A stretch of 64,000 nucleotides of DNA from assembly GCF_910592395.1 (NCBI RefSeq), contig NC_088314.1:9426001-9490000 (forward strand), given 5' to 3'. This DNA is from Lineus longissimus. Lineage: Eukaryota; Nemertea; Pilidiophora; Heteronemertea; Lineidae. Shown here piece after piece: positions 55,397-64,000 of this stretch; positions within the stretch are counted from its first letter, which is position 1; each line of letters starts with the position of its first letter. The notes beneath the pieces are model-generated. The model was given only the letters and a program-made list of their open reading frames with translations, ran no database searches and was not told where the DNA came from. The position numbers and the translations under genes are program-made.

Positions 55397-56104
55397 ATCT
55401 TATGTCACTAGGAGGAACAGCGTTCATTTTCACCACTCAGTGATACAACATTACTGTTGATAAACGATTGATATAAAAGAACTAAGCGGCACTAAATTGC
55501 AGGGGAGGATTCAGGATTATTAGCAAGGGGGGGGGGGGGGGGGAGGGGACGCTGAACTTAGGCCACAGCATGAACACTATTTTGTACCGTTTTAAGCATT
55601 TTTCTCACCAAAAAAACCTCTTATTTTCAAGTCGGCAGAAAATAGGGGGAGGCTCGACTCGGCCTTAAATCAGCCCCTGAATCATTTAAATCCATTGACA
55701 CCAATACCTGGGAAACACTGAGAAATTTTCCAAGATTTTCTCCTTCAAGAACCAACTAAATATACTAGTATCCATTTCCAAGGTGGTCGAGATCCCATCG
55801 AATAGACGGAAAGTCTTTAATTTTGCGTACTGCAGGCATCTCCTTTATGATATAAATGTAGTATTGTCATATCAGATGTAATAATAGCGAAACGATATTA
55901 ACGATTAGAAAGCCATGCAGATGTATCGGCGGTGTACGTCAATCCTATAGAGTCCCCCAACCGACGCACAACGCCGCTACATGTAGCTTGGTATGTTGAA
56001 AATAAGTGTGCATTTCGTTCCCCCTCCACATGCTCATCAGGTACATCGGGAAATTGTTCTTGACTAAGTTTCACTGCTTGTTTACAACTATCTGAAGTGA
56101 AACC
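55397..56104. other. Spacer of receptor unit 6
   Basis: It contains a poly-G run (about 55527-55543), a decayed antisense exon relic (55706-55770) and otherwise matches 47521-48224. No gene. Confidence 0.6.
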
Positions 56105-56535
56105 GCACAGGAGAAGTGAGAGGAGTTTTCTCTAGGATAGGAAGGAATGCATTACACGTTGCATTGTACCGAGAGGACTTTTCTCTTGGAAAGGAAGGAA
56201 TGCATTACATTTGCATTGCGCCGTATGGATTACTCTAGGATAAGAAGAAAAGCATTACACTTGGCATTGCGCCAAGACTACTTTTCTCTTGGATAGGAAC
56301 GAATGCAGTACACTTCGATTAGCCTACGCCAAGAGGACTTTTCTCTTGCATAGGAAAGAATGCAATACACTTGTATTACGCCGAGATGACTTTTCTCTAG
56401 GATAGGAAATAATGATGAATTACACTTGTATTGCGCCGAGAGGGCTTTTCTCTAGAATAGGAAAGAATGCAAACACTTATAATGTATTACGCCGAGTGGA
56501 CTTTTCTTTAGGATAGGAAGGAATGCGTTACACTT
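56105..56535 (+). repeat. ~55-bp minisatellite at the right edge of the array
   Basis: About eight imperfect units of 'ctctaggataggaaggaatg' + 'cattacactt.gcattgcgcc' + 'gagaggacttt'. The first unit matches 48235-48305. It marks the ancestral right boundary of the receptor array. Confidence 0.85.
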
Positions 56536-57637
56536 TGCAAAAGGCGTGGAACATTCTTGTAGGTGCTGAATGTCATCAGGTACAGTTAAGAAAAGCACTT
56601 TTTTGAGGAATTTGGCACGCATCCTTTTGGAACTTTTGGAGTGAAACGAATGTAGAAAGGGGTATCGTAGTACATCTATTTCCCAATGCATTTCAGCTAA
56701 AGCTCGGTGCTGCACATCATAGTTTTGTAATACACGTATTTTTTTTTACCACGATTCTGGCCGAAGTTTTTTTAAAAGTGTCAATTTGCACCCAGAGAGA
56801 CTTTTGCCTCCCCCGCCTGAAGACAAAAAAGCTACTTTCGTCCCATGCTATATAAAAAATAAAGCCACTAAATGATATAAGATCCTATTTCACTTCAGAC
56901 TTCTTCAAGTCCTTCCTACACACATTCCTCAAGAGACACAAACTTCAATGCCAGGACCTGAGAGGCCTGTCACTTTTGACATGTGGATTCGCCGCAATGA
57001 TGATAAGCGTGCCGTCGACAGCCATACCACCAGATCAAGGAAGTGTTCCGTGTGTTCTGCGGATGCGGCCGCTCATCCGTATTCAATATTTCATTCATTT
57101 TCTGTCATGTCATGTCGATGTCGATGTCGACGTGTCCGTGGTTTTCACTGATCGATGGGTCGATACGGAGCGGTTTGAGGGGATGCCATCTAATCGATTA
57201 AATCCAGGCTTAGCTTTCTGGATGTTGTAGAAACGCGACCATTAATTGGCTTCAGTAGAAAAAGGAATAAACTGGTTACGATTTCTTTGAAACATTGATT
57301 TGATTTTCTGGTAGTTTTTGAGAGGGAGATTAAAAAAATGAAACAGTTAGCTATGTCTCATCTAGTTTGTGTTGCATATTATCGCTAATACCCGGGAACA
57401 TTAGTAGATTTGTATTTTTTCACTGCAGTATAGAGTTAGATTATGGAACGACTGGAATTTCAATGTTCAGAATAGACCCTCCATGTCTCTTTCCGCATAA
57501 TGTTTCAATGCCTTGTATCAAGTAACGTCCGTCATTTTGTCGTGGGCAACGTGGCTGTATTTTGCTTGAAGCGCAGCATGACACGCTAATGTGAAGATAG
57601 GCCGTTGAAGTCCATATCGTGATCTGTACGAATCTAG
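56536..57637. other. Gene-free stretch
   Basis: No gene. A gatgtc-rich low-complexity patch lies near 57110-57135. Other open frames are short. Confidence 0.4.
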
Positions 57638-57639
57638 TA

Positions 57640-59582
57640 CTGTAGTTTCATGAAAATAACACCACTTTGGGATATTCAAGGCCCGGCCTCTTCTCTCGAG
57701 TCTATTCACCAGAGGTAACCAATGAGTGACTTCGCTGGCCCTTGTGATGGCTCAGCCGAGCTGTCACGGTTACGCTAAACCACTTATTACCGCAGCCCTA
57801 TTGATTCGAAGTGTTGTGGGCCTACTGGTCGATGAGTGCGCATGTGGAATGACGTAAATGGTAAGGCCACTCGCCGACCGTTTATACAGGTTGTCTCATA
57901 AAACTGAAGCACCTTTTAGATTGATCCAAATCCCCCAAAACAAAAAAGTCCTTATTGAAACTCTGAAGAAAAATCTACGAATGCTTGCATTAGTAAAGCA
58001 AAGTAAGATTCAGGGAATGATGGTAGTCACGAAATTCCGAAGAAGGAGCTCATCCTCTGTTTTTCTACAACCCTCTGTTTTGATTTAGACTCCCTAGGCC
58101 TACGTGGGAGAAAAAAGAATCGAAGTTTCTAGGATTTGTGGTTTTATTGAGTAATTCTAGGGCCTCTTAGGTCTATAAATGAAGCCCCACTGAGGGTACC
58201 CACATTGCAGACAACCTGTGCGACAATGGATGCTGTAGAGCTGCTGAGAAAACGACGCCGGCGCTACACCGTGACAGAAAAACTTGCTTACCTGAGAGAC
58301 CAGAAGGAGGCACTGGTGAACGGTACGGTGCGCAGTATGAGAGAGTTCGCCGCCCACTATAACATCCCCTGGGAGACGTTTAGAAGGTGGAATCCCGAGG
58401 ACCTCGAGCAGAAGCAAGAACAAGGGCATGGCCGGAAGAAGACGGTGATGGAGCCCCGTGATCCGTTATGGCCACAGGTTGAGGACCAGCTTTACCAATG
58501 GCTGCAGCAGATGAGAGAGCGTCGCCTCGCAGTCTCCGTTTTCGACATTCAAGATAAGGCGTTGGTAGTGTGGCAAAGCTGGTGGAATGAGTTAGCCCAA
58601 GATGTCAGAGAAGGGATTCAGCATTGTCGCCCTCAGCTATGGGATTTCAACGCATCCATAGGCTGGGTGGAGTGCTTGATGAAGAGACGCCACGTGTCCC
58701 TACGGAAGGTGACTAAGAATACAACGACCGTCCCCGCTGATGCTGCTGCAAGGATCCAGACCTTCCGAGATGTGGTTACTGGGAGCATCGATCGTCTTGA
58801 TATACAGATGCGGTTCTTCTTTAACATGGACCAAACCTTTTTCCTGTTTAATATGAGAACCATGTACACGGCCAACACCACGGGGGAGAATGCCATAGAC
58901 GTCCGATCATCCAGGTCCAATACCAAGCTTGGATACACCGTCACCCTCTGCATCGCAGCCTCTGGAGCAAAGTTGCCGGCGCACATCGTTCTTTTTTATT
59001 CCTTCACTGATCACTTCGGAGAAGACTGTACATTCAGAGGGATGTTCGGTTTTGTCTCCAGATATGTGACGGACAACTTATCATTCTTACCAATTTCGCA
59101 CTGCAAAGTATCTTTGAAAGCCCGAAGGGATGATAAGACCCGAAGACATGCTCCATTACCTCCCTGAGCAGTGCCTCACTTTGAAAGGGCAGGTCAGTCC
59201 CTAAAACCAGCAGAAGCCAATATGTCAGTTGGACTTTTTTCATGGACACCCTGGACACTATCAGCCATTAGCACTGGGACACCCTTTGCACTACCAATGA
59301 CGATTAGTTGAAAATGTTCTGGGACACTCAGTACAATGGCCGAAGGCCCGATCCCATTATCCCATTCATAGGAGACCTACGAATCGGTTTCAACAACCCA
59401 AACAATAAGGATTGGACTCGAAACTGAAGTATATTGGATATGAGGCCTGGACAACCCTCTCTGGAATCCCAGCCAATGATCGGCCTTCTCAACAGCTCTG
59501 TTCGCCGCCCTATGAGTCAGGGGCGGCGACACCGGCTGTTAACGGCTGTTAATGAAGTGGTGTTATTTTCATGAAACTACAG
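57640..59582 (+). mobile_element. Pogo-like DNA transposon with intact ends
   Basis: The left end starts 'ctgtagtttcatgaaaataa' at 57640. The right end (59555-59582) is its perfect 28-bp reverse complement. TA flanks both ends (57638-57639 and 59583-59584), the target of Tc1/mariner/pogo elements. Inside is a transposase frame of the CENP-B/pogo type at 58226-59167. The element is 1943 bp, short for an autonomous pogo-type element, and the C-terminal half of the enzyme is missing, so it is probably an internally deleted, non-autonomous copy. Confidence 0.88.
58226..59167 (+). pseudogene. Truncated pogo/Tigger-type transposase
   Basis: 313 residues from the ATG at 58226. Seen in order: a first helix-turn-helix (about 12-56, YTVTEKLAYL ... 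FAAHYNIPWETFRRW), a CENP-B-type helix-turn-helix (about 80-165, VFDIQDKALVVW ... FNASIGWVECLMKRRHVS), then the start of the DDE catalytic domain with the first aspartate, D202, in FFFNMDQT. GYTVTLCIAASGAKLPAH (about 236-253) matches the next strand of that domain. After about residue 257 family resemblance ends and the second and third acidic residues are not found before the stop. DNA binding may persist; catalysis should not. Possible roles are none, or repression of related elements. Confidence 0.85.
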
Positions 59583-59646
59583 TATGTATGTACAGGGTTA
59601 CAATCATTACTTCACCTCGGCATGCATAACGTTTTTATGCTTTTGG

Positions 59647-59815
59647 CGGCTGAGGCCTATCGACCGCGATGAAAGCTATTTCGTGGGGTCGATTTTATCA
59701 TGATTTGCCCTGATAACCCTTTGATAAGACAGTAAAACAATAGGGCATAAGACCAAGGTGCGAGCGGCCTTTGTTCAAAGATAATAGAACGTGTATTGCG
59801 CTGGGCCTGAATTCT
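59647..59815 (+). repeat. Dispersed repeat family A, copy 3
   Basis: Same order of words as 13690-13855: 'cgtggggtcgat', 'ccctgataaccctttgataa', 'aggtgcgagcggcctttgtt', 'gtgtattg.gctggg'. It begins just right of the pogo element. Confidence 0.75.
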
Positions 59816-62394
59816 TCTAACTGCGCGCGATGTGAAAAGGGGCAACATAACTTAATGTACATCAAGATAAAGAAGCATTTTATCGCAAATTTTTGAGATG
59901 TTATCCAACCATCAGCATTATCTATAACTGAAAAACTTACAGAAATCGATCGCGCTATCGTCAACATGGTAACACGTGCTTTTTAATATTGAAATATTCC
60001 TGTTTTATAGCCGAAACACGTGTCCTCCTTATCTCTGTATTGGATCGCAAAGAAACCGCGATCGGTCTTTCAATATCCAATTTACTTTCTGCCAAACCCA
60101 TGTCAGGAACAGGTAGCGAAATATTGATGATCTGCAGATTGATTGAAAGCGGTGAGCGAAAAACAGATTTGGGAAAGGCCATAGCTACATGTCATATCGG
60201 CTGAAAAATAAAGTCGGATGCCAAATATAGAACTTGCTCTCTGCAAAGCGATATCCATCGGCGAAATTTGCAAAGAATTTCGTAATAACTCTTCGGAAAA
60301 AGAAGAGACATATGCTGGAATCCGTCGAAAGGAGAAAACAGCCGACTCCGTAAAGAATTTCGTTATATTCCTACATGATACCATATCGATAGGAATAAAA
60401 GCTCAACGTCGAAAATCAAAAAGATAAAAAATGTTTTGGATCAGTTCGAATCGATCAATACTTCAGGGGGCGCTCCAGTATATGCATAGCTGATCGATGC
60501 ACTAGGGCTAGTCCAGGCAACCTCGACCCTATCCGCCGCGCAGCGGATGGTCAAGGAAGCCTCGTTGATTAACCCTAGGCGAGACATACATTTTCAGTGC
60601 ATACAGTGGATGCACTGTCAATACCGAGCGCTCTGGTATTCTTGGTTTTTCAGTTGGCTCGAGGTTACCCATCTTTATGAAAAACACGTGACCGGACACC
60701 GGAAGCCGGCGCCCCCAAATCTATAGTTCATGACGAGTTAAAGGCAGTCGTGTACCAGTCTCTGTAATGAGTAAATGGAGGAGACTGGCAAAAGAGTTTA
60801 AACGAGAGCCCACATACCTAGAACAAACATTGCTCTCTTGCCAGCCATGTCTCGAGAAGATAGCGGGATTTCGATTCTTCACAGACTGATCCAAAGCGGT
60901 AAAAGGAAACCGATTGTGATAGTATGTAACGGCTACTACTGCCTCCTGCATCGTGCCTACACGGAGATGCGTCAATACGAACGGAATGTCCCCCACATAT
61001 GAATCGTGCCCTAATGGATGTTTTGTCAATAATCTGATTCGTGTATATTTTTGAGCAATACAACAAAATTACGTGTTTGTTTGCTTGTTTGTGATAATGA
61101 GCAAATTATTAGAAAGCTAATGACTGAGACTGACGGATCTCTCTCGCAAACGTTTACAGTTAAATCAGTTTATATGCCCCGGGGTACTATAATAGCTGAT
61201 TACTAGTATTGTCATATTGGGATATGGTTCAAAGGATTAATGACACTATGAATTGAAAATGACAAGAAGAAATAAATGAATCGGACGGTAGTTATGCCGT
61301 TTAAACTGTTGTGAACATCTATCCTTACAACGGAAAAACACACGAAATATCTGAATGGGCAGCATCCATATGGAAGAATTTCCATCCCAATTGGCGTAAA
61401 TCTGTATAGGCGTGAAACAGGCACTCGATCAGTGCAGAGACTGCACGGCAATTGACCTACATTTGGCCGTACTTAAAATTTAAGGTCACGATCGCGGTAC
61501 TTTAATCTTTTCGGTCGCTCTCCCGTCTGGGTGATTCTGTGTGAATCCACCCACACCAATGCCTCACTTGAGGAAAGTGGTGCCGTAGACCCGTAGGACC
61601 GCCTGGCGTCAACAGGTTTCATAATAACCACACGTCGAGGTCAAACTAATTTACTTTAATACTTTTTTATACATATTAGAGATCTTCTTCTTAGCGCTGT
61701 GTGATTTTCTGTTGTGATTTTCCTGCTTGTGTAACCATACTTGATGTAAATCTCCGTTTAGGAGGCAAGAACTCAGATGGATAAAAAAAGGAAAAAATTG
61801 TCCGAATTGCATGCTAGTCTGGTATGAACCCAAAAGCACTTGAAATATTTGTATACTATCTCAGTTTGATCTCCAACAAAATCCGATCTGTATTCGATAT
61901 CCAACTAACTGTCTGCCAAACCACCAGTAAGTTATCGTTTACTGACCGATCGATCAAAGTGGTATTAAGCGTATGAAGACATTTCTGATTGTACGTGCGC
62001 TAACTTTACTGATATTGGCTTGGGCATGTTCTAGACGACACCAGAGGTAGAATTCCCAATAAGCTTTTTACTAGCGAGTTATCGATGATGGCGGTTCAGT
62101 ATTATTGCGGTAACCGATTTACAAATCAATTCAAGTGCTTTAGGTCGTTTAATGGTCGGGCGTTTAGTTGTTCTGGTTTGGGCGCTGCAGGTTTTATGTG
62201 TGTATGTCTTTGACAGCACACGACAAGATAACGTTAAAGTTTTATTTTGAGAGAGATGCAGAATCAGATATTTATATGGTATGGAAAGATACTAATGCAC
62301 CACTAATGGACCACTACGGACAATCAAGTGGATAGAAACCTTTGGTATAATTCATTCCCTCTGCCAACATATAGAAGACACTTCTTTTTAAAAA
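59816..62394. other. Gene-free stretch with one degenerate duplication
   Basis: No confident gene. About 60020-60180 and 60800-60960 are related: both read '..gccatgtc', then 'ga.tgat..aaagcgg' and 'aaa.g..aaac.g'. Translated, both give LI(E/Q)SG(E/K)RK-type text, but the frames are short and interrupted. Nothing else is recognised. Confidence 0.35.
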
Positions 62395-62480
62395 CAACTC
62401 TATATGTTCTGCTAATGAATTAAAATATGAAATCAACAGCTGTAAAAATATTTTTTTTGTTATTGTTGGTATCATGGAGA
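62395..62480 (-). pseudogene. Decayed receptor 3'-end relic
   Basis: 'ctgctaatgaattaaaatat' through 'tattgttggtatcatgg' parallels the relic 286 bp to the right (62680-62765) and, through it, the TM7 end of receptor 7. On its own it would not be recognised. Confidence 0.3.
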
Positions 62481-62679
62481 GTCATCAGATAATAGAATAT
62501 GCTCATTGTACCCATTAACAAGCCTCTGACAATCAGTATCCAAAATTGAAATGCTTAGCTCATTATCTTTTCGTGACGAAGTCATCTTACTGAGTTTGAA
62601 ATAACAACTTGTGCTTTCATACCATACGTCTATTATATTCCCTTTGGCCACATGCAGATAACAGTTCTATAAATATCCT

Positions 62680-62765
62680 ATCTGAAACTACTGCAAGTGA
62701 CAAAGTAAACAACCAATTCAACAACTGCATAATTATTTCTTTTGATATTGTTGGTATTATGGGGG
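62680..62765 (-). pseudogene. Decayed receptor TM7/helix 8 relic
   Basis: The minus strand reads ELVVYFVTCSSFR followed by a stop, which aligns with GNFVVYFVACRKFR of the intact receptors. At the DNA level 'ctgcaagtgacaaagtaaac' corresponds to 'ctgcaagcgacgaagtaaac' at 63058-63077. It is a remnant of a further receptor copy in the same orientation as receptor 7. Confidence 0.5.
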
Positions 62766-63008
62766 GGAGTTTGTCATTACATAATAGCACATGCTCGTGA
62801 TAGTGCAAATTAACGAACTACCGTCAGCATCCGCAGATGTAATGCTTAACTCATCACCTTTTCTTGAAGCAGTCCTCTTGCTAAAGTTACACCGAAAATA
62901 TGGGAACAAAGATGTTACACCGGCCTTTACGATTAGACAGATTTCGTGGTACGCCATTTTCCGCAAAGTAAACATGAAATTAAAACTAATTTTTATCATG
63001 ATTTAGCT

Positions 63009-63965
63009 TTATGTGCACTTACAGGAGAGCAACGCTTTTAACTCGCCTCTAAACTTTCTGCAAGCGACGAAGTAAACAACGAAATTACCGCACTCATATA
63101 TTCTATAGAACAAGAGTGACACCAGTTGGGACATGCCGTGCTGTCGCTTTTGCCACGGGGTCAAAACTTTAGAAGCCATGGCGAAATCCCAAACGGTCAC
63201 GTGGATAAGATAGGGAGTTGAACAAATGATAAACAGAGCGGTTGCCAAGGCGACCAAGGTAACAACAGCATTGTCGTCGGTTTTTCCACTTCCGGTCATG
63301 ACGACACGTTCTTCTTTCTTCCTCCTTATAATGAAGATGATGCAGATATTCAAACCAATGATAATAGTGAACGGGCTGATGGTAATAAGTGTCACGTGGA
63401 CTACTTCGTACGCCCAGGCGACAAAAGGTGGCACCATAAATTGACATGAGAAAGTCCCGAATGCGGAGCTTTCGTAACTTCTCTGGTAGATGGCGTGGGG
63501 CAATGCCCAAATGCTAAATATGACGACGATTGCGGCTTGAAAGCGCCCCACCGACGTCAGGGTGCAGATTGAAGCCGCCTTGAGCGGGAACACTACGGCA
63601 ATGAATCGAGAAAAAGTCACCAGAACTACCGTCCAGGTCGATAAATTCGCTGCGCTATATCCTAAAAACAGCGTCTCTGCACAAAACGGGTCACCTAACT
63701 TGGCAACTTCTGCGGGGACTATAGTCATAATATGGAGTTGCAAGTCTACGACGATGTTGACGATTGACCATCCGGCGAGGAAACGAAGATACAGGCAACT
63801 TACGTTGGATCGATATCGGTGCTGTGACAATACGACGATAATGACCAGATTACCGCAAAACCCGAGACAAATTAAAATTGGAGGCAGGTAGAATCCTATG
63901 ATCTGGTATACAAGGGTCAAGTCTTCTGTGACCACGTCAGACCCGGTTGAAACACTAAGAGCCAT
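63009..63965 (-). CDS. Receptor 7: intronless 7TM receptor, opposite orientation
   Basis: 318 residues, uninterrupted, from an ATG 35 bp inside the window edge. Same family, more diverged: N-terminus MALSVSTGSDVVTEDLTLVY, TM1 with GFCGN, GDPFCAETLF before TM3, FSRFIAV, WALPH, loop 2 RSYESSAFGTFSCQF, TM5 with ISPF, GSGKTDDN (one residue shorter) in loop 3, CSTP in TM6, GNFVVYF in TM7, helix 8 CRKFRGEL and tail SCKCT. Loop 2 is that of the receptor 1 group. Being inverted and 8 kb from receptor 6, it probably begins a neighbouring sub-array outside the window. Its upstream block is not visible. Confidence 0.93.
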   Translation of the reverse strand: MALSVSTGSDVVTEDLTLVYQIIGFYLPPILICLGFCGNLVIIVVLSQHRYRSNVSCLYLRFLAGWSIVNIVVDLQLHIMTIVPAEVAKLGDPFCAETLFLGYSAANLSTWTVVLVTFSRFIAVVFPLKAASICTLTSVGRFQAAIVVIFSIWALPHAIYQRSYESSAFGTFSCQFMVPPFVAWAYEVVHVTLITISPFTIIIGLNICIIFIIRRKKEERVVMTGSGKTDDNAVVTLVALATALFIICSTPYLIHVTVWDFAMASKVLTPWQKRQHGMSQLVSLLFYRIYECGNFVVYFVACRKFRGELKALLSCKCT

Positions 63966-64000
63966 GGACGAGGAATCGTCAAGGGTACATGTATTTTCTC

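Noticed and set aside
55201-55443. 80-codon frame through the acatgt array
   Set aside because: Translation of a minisatellite (repeated tyrosine/methionine text).

Overview
The window looks like nuclear DNA of a marine invertebrate, most likely a deuterostome and plausibly an echinoderm such as a sea urchin. It is AT-rich and gene-poor, with many minisatellites and short inverted-repeat transposons, a tRNA-derived SINE, a CR1/L2-type LINE tail and a pogo-type transposon. It also carries a tandem array of near-identical intronless rhodopsin-class receptors. That array is what the lineage-specific, tandemly clustered 'surreal-GPCR' expansions described in sea urchins look like. The species call is inference; no phylogenetic marker gene is present.

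Layout. 1-36.6 kb is intergenic or intronic DNA without a confident protein-coding gene. It holds a 55-bp minisatellite with a perfect core (2206-2480), a truncated LINE (3168-3516), several tandem duplications and a MITE with 46-bp inverted ends and a 9-bp target duplication (6686-7296). It also holds a TA-flanked MITE nested in a ~190-bp degenerate satellite (13867-14309), foldback elements (16255-16479, 35150-35380, 35442-35902), a Met-tRNA-type SINE (30779-31086) and three dispersed repeat families. Two short open stretches with good splice acceptors (9739-9990 on +, 29767-29985 on -) may be terminal exons of unrecognised genes. Promoter-like motif clusters lie near 30.35 and 32.5 kb.

36.6-56.5 kb is the receptor array: repeating ~3-kb units on the + strand. 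Four intact-looking receptors start at 37126, 40195, 46366 and 50865, and a fifth at 54222. One copy (43410) is frameshifted and one (48306) is a 3' half only. Each unit has a ~0.5-kb conserved upstream block, one single-exon receptor and a downstream spacer. The spacer carries, on the opposite strand, the end of an exon-like segment followed by a splice-donor-like site. The array was enlarged by a segmental duplication whose breakpoint is readable at 48305/48306, where a spacer minisatellite is joined to the TM4 codons of a receptor gene.

56.5-64 kb holds a 1.94-kb pogo-like element with 28-bp perfect inverted ends and a transposase reading frame that lacks its catalytic C-terminal part, then repeat-rich DNA. 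It ends with a further receptor on the - strand (63009-63965), with decayed receptor 3' ends behind it.

Functionally the only coherent system is the receptor family, expected to be plasma-membrane sensory (probably chemosensory) receptors. They share an almost frozen TM5-TM7 half and differ mainly in TM2-TM3 and extracellular loop 2, and they lack several class-A switch residues. Ligand and G-protein partner cannot be read from sequence.
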